From: Symbiodinium natans
Taxonomy: Eukaryota; Sar; Dinophyceae; Suessiales; Symbiodiniaceae
Assembly (NCBI GenBank): GCA_905221605.1
Contig: CAJNDS010000447.1
Span: 854,657 to 918,656, forward strand
Length of the DNA stretch: 64,000 bases
Direction: 5' to 3'
In this document: in pieces, positions 22,917 through 32,685 of the stretch
Layout: the number at the start of each line of letters is the position of its first letter
Position numbering within the stretch: the stretch's first letter is position 1
Made by a program: the position numbers and the translations under genes
Notes under the pieces: model-generated
Database searches by the model: none
What the model was told of the DNA's origin: nothing
The model's input: only the letters and a program-made list of their open reading frames with translations

Positions 22917-25323
22917 ATGGCACAACACACCTGGTATGCTGAGCTGAGCTGCCCTCCCCACGCGTGCGCCCGCAAAGGACGATGCTGTTCGGCGCGATTG
23001 GCAGCCACTCTTCCCGGATGTGTGTCAGAGGCTCAGATGAAAGAATTGCAGTGCAGCTCGTGATGTCGGCCTGAGCTATGTGGCGTGAGGGTTGACGCGA
23101 CCAACGCATCACGAGTGCTGAGGCAGCAACGCCCTTCTTCATGCGGTAGGTTTGAGGGTCGTCATGCGAAGCCACCCACCGTGAGCCGACACCTCTGTCC
23201 AGCAGACCAAATGCAATTCCACATGACAGCTCAGAGCTCAGGACGCCATGATACGCATGATACGCCATGGCACTCAGATACAAGGTGGCCCCCAGTGGCT
23301 GCTCCTCGCCCTCCTGCGTCTCTGCTGGGGCGGTTCCGTAGCGACAGGCCACGATGCGCTGGCCATCCTCGGCGCCGAAAACGCGACCAGCCAACAAGCC
23401 ATTGTTTGGCGGGCAGTTCGACTAAACAGCGGTATGCACGGGTGATCGCCACACTCACGGGCCCATCTTGACCAAGGTGCCGTCACCATCAGGTTCAACA
23501 GTGACTCCTCAGGGCTCGAAACCCCGAGAGAAACCCATGAATCATGAATCAGCTCTCACCCTCCAACACTGCCTCGGGCCCATATTCTGCCGCAGCTTGG
23601 GTCAGCCGAAGGACGGTCCTGCCAAAGGATGGCAGATCCGCGTTTGTTTGGCAACTCGCAGAATCGGTTTCCTACTTCCTGTTTTGCAGATTTCAACACT
23701 CTAGAGTGGACTTGGGTCGAAACACGGAACTGAACCCTTGTTGTCAATCCGTTTAACGCGCGTGTCTCCTGGATAAGGCACCGCAGAGCTGGTCGGCCGT
23801 GTGCTCCGCGGTTGCATCCTGCTCGCTTCTCACCCCCAGCTCTGTCAAGAAGATGCCGAAGGCAACCTCCGAACCACTTCGTCATTGGTGGTGCTACATT
23901 GTGCGCTCTCGAGTGGCAGCCGAAGCTAGTTTTATGTGGGGCATGAGGCAGGAGCATCCCCACAGTAACAAATAAAAATGCCGCTGCCACAGCAGTCAGA
24001 AGTGGCGAAGGCACCCTTGTACCAAAACCAACCAAGCTGCGACAGAGTCGATGCACGAGTGGTCCAGCGTGACGCTAAAGGCATACCTCACACCAGAGCA
24101 AGCAGTGGCAGCCGGAGCTACAGCTTGAGCTTGGAAAGTTGAGGAAGGCCGGAAAGCATAAACAGAAGCCAGCTAAGCAAGAGGAGGTGCTCATTCAACC
24201 CCGCCAGAAGTTGCCGCCGGATCTGAGAAAAATTCCCGACCAGGCCGTTGTGGGCAAACAGGAATCCTCGGGTGCGCAGCAGGAAAGGCAGTTGGATGCA
24301 CAAGGATAAAGTCATCTTGGCCCCCTTTGTGGAGGAAAGCGGGGCTAGTTACACCAAGATGCGTCCGGCTTTGAATGGATGGCATGCAGCCTCGTTGACA
24401 CTGGACGACCTGGGAATGCTCGGAGAAAGAGCAGCAGGCAATGACGATGGGCATACATGACGCAAGGCTGGCTGGCAGATCCGCGTTCGGCATGTGACCA
24501 AGGTTGCTGCGGACCCGCAGCGCGGATGTGCGCAAAGATGAGGGGCGATCGCACCTCAGCCCAAGGCCGCGTGCAGAAGAGCTTCAAACATCTACAAGGG
24601 TGCAATAGCAACAGCATCAAAACAGCAGCACTGCAGCAGCTAATCAATCGCACTTAAGAATGGCACCTCTTCAGAGAGGTTGCGAAGATTTGGATCGTTC
24701 CAGGCCTCAGCTGTCAGTTTCTTTACGAAAAAGCCTAAAGTGTTACTGCGCAACTCTGGCTACAAATCCGACAGTCAAGTCCTGCAATGCCATCAAGAGG
24801 CCGGCTTCAGTGATGTAAACACGCAGGGTAGCGGAGCTTGTTGAGCGTACCACCCGACACCAAAGCCATCTGCATTCCTCAGCACAACGATGTGGAGCAC
24901 TCCTGTCACACGGGCCACAAAGCCAGACAACTGCTGTTGATCAGACGCGGATCAGGCAAGGCTGCTGATATGCCATGCCTCAGCACTGCTTGTGGTCCGC
25001 AAGAACGTAGTCTTGACAACATGATTGCACCACTGCTTCTTCCTGCTAATCGTGAAAGGTGCTCGGCGACACCCCCTGTGGCAACGCACGGCGCTCTCTT
25101 GCTGCATAGCTCTGATGGACCAAGGACATGCGCGGTCGAAGCAGAATATCTGCCAAGAGCACCTTAAAGTGCCGCATGGTGCCGCGCTTTATCGCGAAAA
25201 GCTTCTGACGGACCAGACTTATGAGTGGGTCGTGGGCTCACGATTTGCAAAACTCCTAATGTCACTTCGGCTGTGCTCCCAAGGCACATTGTCATCTGAG
25301 ATGAGGGCGCACATACGGCACAT
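22917..25323 (-). CDS. Dug3-like class II glutamine amidotransferase domain
   Basis: An ATG at 25323-25321 opens MCRMCALISDDN. Class II amidotransferases of this type begin Met-Cys-Arg, and after Met removal the Cys is the N-terminal nucleophile. Later exons follow in family order: about 25180-25058 (VLLADILLRPRMSLVHQSY), 24560-24513 (EVRSPLIFAHIRAAG), 24291-24187 (RGFLFAHNGLVGNFSQIRRQ, the HNG motif), 23390-23272 (GQRIVACRYGTAP, then GATLYLS), 23190-23128 (GSRWVASHDDPQTYRMKKG) and 23067-22930 (TAILSSEPLTHIREEWLPIA, then PNSIVL). In fungi Dug3 pairs with Dug2 to hydrolyse the gamma-glutamyl bond of glutathione in the cytosol. The frame ends at a TAG (22917-22915). Just before it is an AG/GTGTGT donor-like site, so it may end here or splice on into the WD40 exons 0.8 kb downstream. 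The exon carrying the usual NGDGFG loop was not found. Confidence 0.8.
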
Positions 25324-27585
25324 GGCTGCTGCTCCCAGACAGCACCGTCACGTGAGGACGGTGCAGGCAGCATTCGGCAAATCAAATTGCAAGGTTGTCG
25401 CTTGTCACAGTTTGCACGCTGCAGAACTGAGTTTTTGACGAGTCCTACGGGCAGGCTCTGCTCATGTAGTCCTAAAATGCAGCCCAAAACCATGACATGG
25501 CACAGTGAAAAAGGCGTCATTTTGCTTAGGCAATGCCACTACAGTCAGCTCAGCTTTCTAAGCCTAACTGAGTCCAAGCAACAAAGGCGTCATATGCCAT
25601 CCCCCAGGGTCTTTGTCAGCAACACAAGCTGGGCGCCGCGCCGTCGATCAACAGCTGAAGCAAAGGCAGCAAATAGGCAACCTACAGTGGTTTCGTGGAG
25701 TCACTACTTTGACGTGGTCTTGTTACGCGGGCGTGGGGAGCAAACTGTTTTGCCCGAGCCCGTTTGTGAGCAAACCATCACATCCTCGCGAGCCAGGAGA
25801 GCGCTGGAAAAGCCCAGAGAAACTTCATCGCAAATGTGACGACATGACATCCTTTCCATCAAGCAGCAAGGGCACGGCCCAGCTTTGCCTAGGCGGCTGT
25901 TAGGTCGGCGCTCTACTTTTGGGAAGCCCGAGGTCGACGCGACGCAGTTGGTCTCATCAGACCTGGCATGGCACCCAGAAAGCAGCTTTCGCCTGTGTTG
26001 AACTTATTTGACAGGACCACCCAATACGCCCCAGCCTTCCGAATGCAAGTTCTTCACCAGGTGGGGGTTCAACGCAGAGCCCCATTCATCACCTCAGTGA
26101 CATGGCAGACTTAGCACATGGTGGACCAATGCGCCACAACATGCCACAACACCCTTTCTCAGAAAGCGACCAAGTTGGGCAACGGTTGGCGCAGGACTAA
26201 CTTCTACAGGGATCGCTGCCTGACGTGGCACGCGTGGCACATGCTCACGATTCTCAGGACATCAGCGCAAGCGGACGGCCTGAGCTTCAAAAAACTTTGC
26301 CTGGAGCCACATGCGATCCACGCATCCCCCACGAAGTCATATGGCCCAGCACCTGCTCCTGAGACCCGTCACGGCGCTGCACCGTGCCTGACAATGGCAC
26401 TTGTGTCTTACTATTCCGCACGCGACTGGCTTGTAACAGGAGTGACTGGGACAACACGCCTGGCGAGAACTTGTTCGTGGCAGGAGCCTTCGCCATGGAA
26501 CCGCACGTGTCCAACATTGAAAGGGTTCGAAACCACACGACGAAGCAGTGTCCCACGGAGGTCCATGCACCACGCCTTCGCAGAGCGGGAAAACCTTGGC
26601 CATTGCACCCAACTGCACCCCCAACAACGAGTAAGCCACTCACTCCTAAACACTGGCACCCCGAAGCAGCCCAAGCACAGCACTTGTCAAGCTTTGGTCT
26701 CTTGCTTGGCTTGGCGGAGGGGCCGCGGAATCCTGGCCGCAGCATGCTGCAAGTCGCAGGCATGACACGCAAGCATCAAATAAGTTAAATACGACCTCCA
26801 CGCATCTGTTCCGGACCCTGTGCAAACCACGGCGCATGTCGGCACACACCAAAACATGACCCGTCGGCTCTTTGTGGCAGGCGCCTTATCTTTCGATGGC
26901 CGTTGAGGCGGAGATCCTTTCTTGATGGCTGCATCATAAGGGTTTCATCGGAATCACCACCGCATGCACATCTTCAAAAGCCCACACCTTTTCTCGCATT
27001 GTTAGCCTCCGCACACTGCACCACCCAACAAGCAATGCACCCTGCATTTTGCGGCTAGTCACAAAATGGCATCATGGCTCTGCCACGCTGCATGCCAGTT
27101 TCTGCAGCTGCACGCTGTGCCTGGCGATGTGTCCAGCGCCCAGAACACCGAGGTAGCAACACGGCTGCCAGCGCCAGCCGCGCTTCCTCGGTGGGCGAAT
27201 TTGGCAGCATCCAGCTACCCGCCGGATTTTTCTGTTCTTGTGCATTTCGGAACCACCCGGCGGCCGCCCTGATGACTGGGCAAGGAAAATGAATGAAAAT
27301 GACCACCCATTCTGATGTGCTGGCTTGCGTCTAAACGATACTGTCGAGTGAGTGGCGAACTGTCCCAATTCGAGAGATTTTGAAATCCATTCTCAGGGTG
27401 CAAACAATGTTGAACCCCCCGAGCTCCAAGGAGATTCCAAGGAGTGCGCGCTGCGTCACGTGCCCGCGCTAGTCGCCGGACGACTCCAAGATTATTTGTT
27501 TTTTCCCGCACGCTCTGTTCCATTGATCCATACAATCGCGGTCCCCGTGCAAATGCCGACTCGACTCACGGCATGCGGGTAGCAA
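25324..27585. other. Unassigned sequence upstream of the amidotransferase start
   Basis: No gene, repeat array or transposon end could be recognised in this 2.3 kb. Reading frames are short and in all six frames. It should contain the upstream region of the Dug3-like gene if the ATG at 25323 is the true start. I see no TATA-like or other core promoter motif; dinoflagellate promoters are poorly defined. Confidence 0.4.
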
Positions 27586-27589
27586 GGGG

Positions 27590-27810
27590 CGGCGGCTCGG
27601 ACGAATCGGCAAGAAGGTCGCTGGCGAGGGGCAGCGCGCCATCGAGAGTGGAGGTGCCAGCCAGGGGCATGGCGAGGATCCTTGGCAATGGCATGGCTCG
27701 GGCCCTGCAGCGGGCGAGCTGCCTGACAAAGGTGGCAGCAATGCCGAGGACCGTGAGGTGGCAGCGACGTGACCGCACCAGCTCAGGGTAGGCGCGCTCT
27801 TTGGCGCTGC
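27590..27810 (-). pseudogene. Retroelement fragment, C-terminal ORF region
   Basis: The minus-strand frame contains AYPELVRSRRCHLTVLGI and then an Arg/Ala-rich segment. This resembles the YPEL, then RLVVLGSEVGGR segment of the LINE copies at 28.3 and 29.5 kb. Part of the match (EVGGR) is missing and both ends are undefined, so this is a diverged or deleted relative in the opposite orientation to the copy that follows. Confidence 0.4.
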
Positions 27811-27939
27811 TAGACCCGGCGCCGGTCATGCTGTTGTGTGCGCCAGCCAGGCCTTCCCTGTTGTCATCCGCTCGCGCCCTCCTCTGGCGCCTCGTGGACT
27901 GCAATACCCTGTGAGCCGGCCTGCGTGCTTCCGCCCCAA

Positions 27940-28636
27940 GCCATGCTTTTGGCCCTACGCCGCCGTCTGCGCTTCCCACTGCCCCTGCGTGCCAGGCGTT
28001 GTGGCCCACCCGGCTGTGGAGGAGAAGTGGATGCTTTTGGCGATCACGCCCTCGCCTGCACCCGCACGGGCTTGATAGCTCGCAGGGCGAAAATCGCGGA
28101 CGACGATCGGCGCCGCCTCGACTTCGTCTTGTATGGCGCCACCAGGCGCGGCGAGGCGCTGTGCTGCGATGTCACGCTCGTGTCACCCCTTCGCGCGGAC
28201 GGGATGCCGCAGCCGGGAAGTCGCGATCGTGACGGCGCGGCAATCGAAGTCGCGCGGCGCCGGAAACTCGCACGGTACCCTGAGCTTGCTCGGCCCGGAC
28301 CGCAAAGGCTCGTGGTGCTGGCATCTGAGGTCGGCGGGCGTTGGGGCAGCCAGGCCCACGATCTCCTGCGTCGCCTCGTTCGCGTGCGGTCCCTGCGAGC
28401 TCCCCCCGTGCAGCGCGCAGCTGCTACAGCAGGCTCGCAGCGCCGCTGGTGGGGGTTCCTGAGCTGCGCGCAGCAGCGCGCGCTAGCGTCCACGCTGCCG
28501 GGCGGCATCTGGCGCGCACCAGCGCAGCCGGGCGGCGATGGGCAGCCGACGCTCAGCGAAGTCGTCGAGCTTGCCGAGCCGGCGGCAGACTGGACATTTC
28601 CTGGCTGACGGAAAAAGGCGCGCGAACAAAAAAAAC
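27940..28636 (+). pseudogene. 5'-truncated LINE copy with A tail (FLDD family)
   Basis: A plus-strand frame carries the C-terminal part of a LINE ORF2. It has a Cys/His cluster ending FGDHALAC, then LIARRAKI, then DDRRRLDFVLYGA, LVVLASEVGGRWG and QRRWWGFLSCAQQRALASTL, with a stop at about 28608. Compared with the copy at 29.2-30.3 kb, roughly 30 residues are missing after ARRAKI. The 3' end ACGGAAAAAGGCGCGCGAAC runs into a short A run at 28628-28635 and matches the 3' ends of the neighbouring copies. The structure is typical of target-primed insertion that stopped early. Confidence 0.8.
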
Positions 28637-29049
28637 GTGGAACGCGGTGGTCCCCCAGCCAGTCGCAGCACGACATATCCAGATTACACCAGTGCTGAAC
28701 CACATTCAGACCACTGCCAGGTGCATGAGATGAAGATGCATCAACGCATCGCGTGTAGCATCGATGGTTGCCAAAACGGCCAGCACGGCTGAACCACTTA
28801 ACGGACTTGAAACGACTGATCTCTGCACGACAAAGCTGTTGAGGGGGAAAACCGTGTCCCTTGGGGCCCGTGGACTAAAAACCCCCCCAACCGAGCTCAA
28901 TGAACGCTGGAGCAAGCTTGGGGCCTCCCTCCCGCTGCCCGAGCAAATCACCCCCGGGATCCCCAGGTGTCGGCTAGAGCGATGTAAATCCCTTCAGGAC
29001 AACATTGCTAGCTCGGCCACATGACCGCCCCGCGGGTGTGGGGAAAATT

Positions 29050-29222
29050 TTGTTTTTTCACACACGCCTTCTTACGTCAGCAGTCTCCAACGGTCAGCGC
29101 AGCGGCAGGCGGCTGGGTCCTTCCACGTCAGCTAAAGCCAGGATCTCATCCAGCTCGCGCGTCCAAGGGCTGTGCAGCCGACCGCCTGCTGCACGGAGAC
29201 GGAGCGGAGTGCCTTGTTGGAC
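29050..29222 (-). pseudogene. Very short 5'-truncated LINE 3' end
   Basis: On the minus strand, SVSVQQAVGCTALG is followed, after a frame change, by ELDEILALADVEGPSRLPLR and a stop. After the stop comes the 3' end GACGTAAGAAGGCGTGTGTG and a short A run (29053-29058 region). It is a roughly 170-base remnant of the same family as its neighbours and lies directly downstream of the longer copy that ends at 29246. Confidence 0.65.
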
Positions 29223-30288
29223 AGCACCAAAGCATGGGTAAAACATTTTTTTTTCGCACCTTTTTCCGCCAGCTGGAAGGAGTCCCTTCGCTACGGCCGC
29301 AGGGGCAGGCGACTGTGGCCCTCAGGGGCAGCGTGGTGGATGACGCTGTCGAGCGGCGGGCCTTCGCCAGCCTCAGGTTGCAGCGGCTGCCGCCAGGCAC
29401 CTCCAAGAGCCGTACTGGCGACTGCCTGCTGCACCGCGACCGGAAGCATGCTCCACCAGCGCCTCGCCCAAGCTGCTGTCGCTGCCGCGCGCACGGGGAG
29501 GGGCGCGCGGTACGCCTTGAGACGCACCAGGTCTCGCACGAAGCCTCGGGCCTGAGCGTTCCAGCGGCCGCCCACCTCGGAGCCGAGCACGACGAGCGTT
29601 TGCGGCCCCCCTCGCGTGAGCTCCGGGTACGCGGCGTGCTTCGGCGCTCAGCCACCCGCAGCACGGCTCCGTCCACGGCCGCTGCGCACGGCTGCGGGTG
29701 CCCCGATCGCGTGAGCGGGGAAACCAGCGTGGCGTCGCAGCACTGCGCCCCCCCGCTGCGCAGCGCCCCGTACACGACGAGGTCGAGTCTGCGACGGTCC
29801 TGCGCTTCGACCTGCGGGGCGGTGGCGTTGGCCAGCCACTGCTGCGGAACGACTTGACCTTCCGACCCCACCCACCGCTTCCCGGGCGACCTGCTCCACG
29901 ATCTTGGCCCGCCTGGCGAGGAGTCCAGTGCACGGGCACGCAAGTGCGTGGTCGCCGAAGCGGTCTACTGCGCCACGGCAGCCATGGGGCGGCCCGCAGG
30001 TGTTGCTGTGCAGAGGCAGAGGTTGTCGCAGGCGGCGCTTCAAAGCGATCTGCATCGCCATCGGTGGGAGCGTGGTGGCCGGCTCTGTGGGCTGCCTGCG
30101 GTCCTGCCTGGGATCGCAAGAGTGCCTGGGAACTGGGTGGCATGTCTGGCAGAAGCGTGCGTTCGCGGAAGTGCGTGTTGAGGGTTCGCGTCGCGCGCAT
30201 CTGCCATCCATGCGGCCAGTCTCCGGGCCCTGCGTCGTCGGCTGGGGGCGGGCGCACCCCGTCCAACAAGGCGCTCCACGTGGGGCAG

Positions 30289-30455
30289 TTTGGCTTCGAC
30301 TTGGAGCGGCCAGGAGCCCCCCAGCCGGCATCGGTGCCTAGCCTAGCCACGCTCCTGAGAATTTCCGGGCGCAGATCGGGTGTGGTCGACACTCTTGTTC
30401 AATTTGTTCTGTCAATCTGTCCCAGGCGCCCAGGCGAACTACAAGCCACCGACAC
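30289..30455 (+). repeat. Direct repeat copy 1
   Basis: 167 bases, nearly identical to 31181-31342. It contains a tandem CCTAG duplication (CCTAGCCTAG) that the other copy lacks. It begins at the LINE junction. Confidence 0.92.
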
Positions 30456-30852
30456 GGAAAACATGTTCATGTGTTAAGTTAAGAAGCTTGATGTAGGGAA
30501 GCGAGCTGCGCAGCACCCCGTGATGCACGGACTACCGCGGCCTGTGGCGGGGACACGCATTATTCGCTGCGGCCCGCCCGCGGCAAGGCTGCTACTGGTG
30601 ATGATGCTGCAACACACTGAAGGACAAAGCACCAGCCTTTTGGTCCTGAGCAAACACAGCTGCTGAGGAGGCTTGAAGCTCGCAGGAGCACCTGAATCAG
30701 CATGGCAAGGGGCACAGCACCATGAATTCATGAACCTCGCGGGTCTTTATGAGGCTTGAGCCAGACGTTGCCATGAGGGGCCATGTAGATCCTGCTGATA
30801 CGTCGAAACTCCTCCACATGTTTCATCCCACTCGAAGATACACAAAAAAAAT

Positions 30853-30958
30853 CCCAGCCTGCCGCGGTCTTCCTCGCTTGCGTCACCCTGGGCAGCAGGC
30901 TCGTGCCCCGCTCAAAGATCAAATCGGCAAATGTTCTGGCCTTGTGGCACTATACATA
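30853..30958 (+). repeat. Inverted repeat arm, left
   Basis: 106 bases starting CCCAGCCTGCCGCGG and ending CACTATACATA. The reverse complement lies at 31353-31458. Confidence 0.92.
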
Positions 30959-31180
30959 TTCGTTGCATGTGGCTTAACGCTAAACATTGAACCATATGCA
31001 TAAGTCTAGTATACTTCCTACTGGCTACTGGTCAGGGTTTCAAGCTCGTTTCGGAATGTCTTAACACGGCCCAAAAGCAATCCAGCAGCTTCATAGGATT
31101 CGGGTTCTTCATGGGAATGGGCTGGGAATGGTATGCTCCCGATCTTTTGCTTGTAGGCATGGGATGCCTTGTTTGGAGTG

Positions 31181-31342
31181 TTTGGCTTCGACTTGGAGCG
31201 GCCAGGAGCCCCCCAGCCGGCATCGGTGCCTAGCCACGCTCCTGAGAATTTCCGGGCGCTGATCGGGTGTGGTCGACACTCTTGTTCAATTTGTTCTGTC
31301 AATCTGTCCCAGGCGCCCAGGTGAACTACAAGCCACCGACAC
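31181..31342 (+). repeat. Direct repeat copy 2
   Basis: 162 bases, in the same orientation as 30289-30455, 892 bases away. Lacks the 5-base duplication. Confidence 0.92.
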
Positions 31343-31352
31343 TTCACCAGTC

Positions 31353-31458
31353 TATGTATAGTGCCACAAGGCCAGAACATTTGCCGATTTGAACTTTGAG
31401 CGGGGCACGAGCCTGCTGCCCAGGGTGACGCAAGCGAGGAAGACCGCGGCAGGCTGGG
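31353..31458 (-). repeat. Inverted repeat arm, right
   Basis: Reverse complement of 30853-30958 with one visible mismatch (A/T in the AAAG-TCAAAT stretch). Its end coincides with the boundary of the surrounding LINE. Confidence 0.92.
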
Positions 31459-32303
31459 ACACGGGGCGTCTCGGCCCGCTCCCCCTTCCAGGGCCTCCCG
31501 GCACCGGCCTGCCAAATCGGGCGCACGAGCTCGCATGACCGGCAGCGCGTCTGCCCACGCAGCCCAGTACGCGGCCGGGGCTGTGCGTTGCGCGGATTGG
31601 AGGCCGAGTCCGCCGAGCACTGCTGGCAGCGTGGCTATGGGCCACGCGTGGGGCGCGTCGTCAAGGGGCTCTCCTCCACCCTCGTGACTCGGACGGGGGC
31701 AGCGTGCGGAGCGCATGGTTGGCACGAGTGGAGGCACACATGGAGAGGAGGAGCCAACTGCACTGCAGGTCGGTGCGCTCCGCCGCCCATGCTCGCACGA
31801 ACTCGGGGTGTCCGATGGGACTACCCAGGATCAGCAGGCCTCTCTCAGGCGGTGGCTTGTCCCCTCGCCACACCGCGGCCCCCAGCTCGGGGATGCCGGC
31901 CGGCGGGGGGGTCTCTCCCAGCGTGAACGTCCTGGTTTTGCCGAGGTTGGAAGCGATGCCACAGTGGGTCTCGACTGTTGTCGTCGTGCTGTCCAGGGCC
32001 GCCCGCGCAAGCTTTGGGACTGTGACGACATAGAGGTCGTCCAGGAAGGCTAGCAAGGCATCGTCGCGGTGCAGCTTGGCCGCGGCTTGGCAGAGCGCCT
32101 CGTGTTGCCCCAGCGCGAACAGCGCCGGAGCAAGGGGATCGCCCTGCACGCAGCCTTCGCCTTGCGGCACGGTCCGGCACGCCCCCGTGGCGTCCCACCA
32201 GCAGTAGCTGGAGGGCTGGCCATAAAAGAGCCGCACGAAGGGGAGGAGCTCCGGCGCAACCTCACGTAGCTTGCTGAGGAAGGCTACGCGGGACATGGAG
32301 TCA
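31459..32303 (-). pseudogene. Reverse transcriptase core fragment of the split LINE
   Basis: The minus-strand frame from 32296 gives fingers/palm sequence: FVRLFYGQPSSYCWWD, VQGDPLAPALFALGQHEAL (QGDPL box) and LLAFLDDLYVV, where FLDD replaces the usual YADD of LINE reverse transcriptases. It then gives SNLGKTRTF and GLLILGSPIGHPEF. Past about 31660 the frame changes and continues with LGGLGLQSAQRTAPAAYW. Reverse transcriptases of this group copy RNA at a nicked target site. The core is intact here but is separated from the N-terminal part by the 380-bp transposon. Confidence 0.8.
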
Positions 32304-32305
32304 TA

Positions 32306-32685
32306 CTTGGAGGTTCATGGGACTTAATAACCACTTATGACTGGGCGTATAACCCTACTTATAACACCTCTAAAGGGCCTTATGGGGGTTCTCCGAATTA
32401 TAAGGGCGAGAAGGTGGTGGAGCGTGCTGTCGGTCGCTGTGCAAGCGGCCGTCGGCACCACTGCCCTTGGCCAGGCGCCCTGCGTCTCGGCAGGCTCGGA
32501 CTCCACGCCGCTGCCGCTGGACCGAATCCTGGAGCCGGGCGTAACAGCGGCAACTAGCCGCCTGCCCATGCGGCCTTGAGACACGAGTCGGCGTCGGAGA
32601 AAAGGAGCGTTTAAAAAAATAATAATAAGGATCGAGGGTTATAAGCCCAGTTATAAGTGGTTATTAAGTCCCATGAACCTCCAAG
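32306..32685. mobile_element. 380-bp inverted-repeat transposon (MITE-like) flanked by TA
   Basis: Terminal inverted repeats of 51 bases (32306-32356 and 32635-32685) begin CTTGGAGGTTCATGGGACTT and differ at two positions. TA dinucleotides flank both sides (32304-32305 and 32686-32687). Removing the element and one TA restores a continuous codon run Ser-Ala-Tyr-Asp-Ser in the surrounding RT gene, so the insertion site is proven by the sequence. A TA target suggests movement by a Tc1/mariner-type transposase, but no transposase is encoded. The interior holds a LINE 3' fragment (next entry). Confidence 0.95.
32405..32628 (+). pseudogene. LINE 3' fragment carried inside the MITE
   Basis: The plus-strand frame reads RARRWWSVLSVAVQAAVGTT, then PLPLDRIL, and ends SRLPMRP-stop. 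It matches the C-terminus of the LINE copy at 29.3-29.5 kb (ARRWWSMLPVAVQQAVASTA, ending SRLPLRP-stop). The stop is followed by GGAGAAAAGGAGCG and an A-rich tail at 32612-32628, resembling the 3' ends at 28.6 and 29.25 kb. Orientation is opposite to the LINE that hosts the MITE. Confidence 0.85.

Larger units (their letters stand above)
30289..31458. mobile_element. 1.17-kb insertion within the LINE, with direct and inverted internal repeats
   Basis: This stretch interrupts the LINE protein order between DAPC (31459) and PTWSALL (30288). It contains a 162-167-base direct repeat (30289-30455 and 31181-31342) that differs by one 5-base duplication and a few substitutions. It also contains a 106-base inverted pair (30853-30958 and 31353-31458) with about one mismatch. 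The right inverted arm ends exactly at the LINE junction. No transposase frame, terminal inverted repeat pair or clear target duplication was found, so the class is unknown. Confidence 0.6.

Noticed and set aside
28044..28703. 219-codon minus-strand frame
   Set aside because: Antisense shadow of the plus-strand LINE copy, which has clear family motifs.
29021..30477. Long plus-strand frames of 145-278 codons
   Set aside because: Antisense of the GC-rich minus-strand LINE copies. They are Arg/Pro/Ala-rich with no motif.
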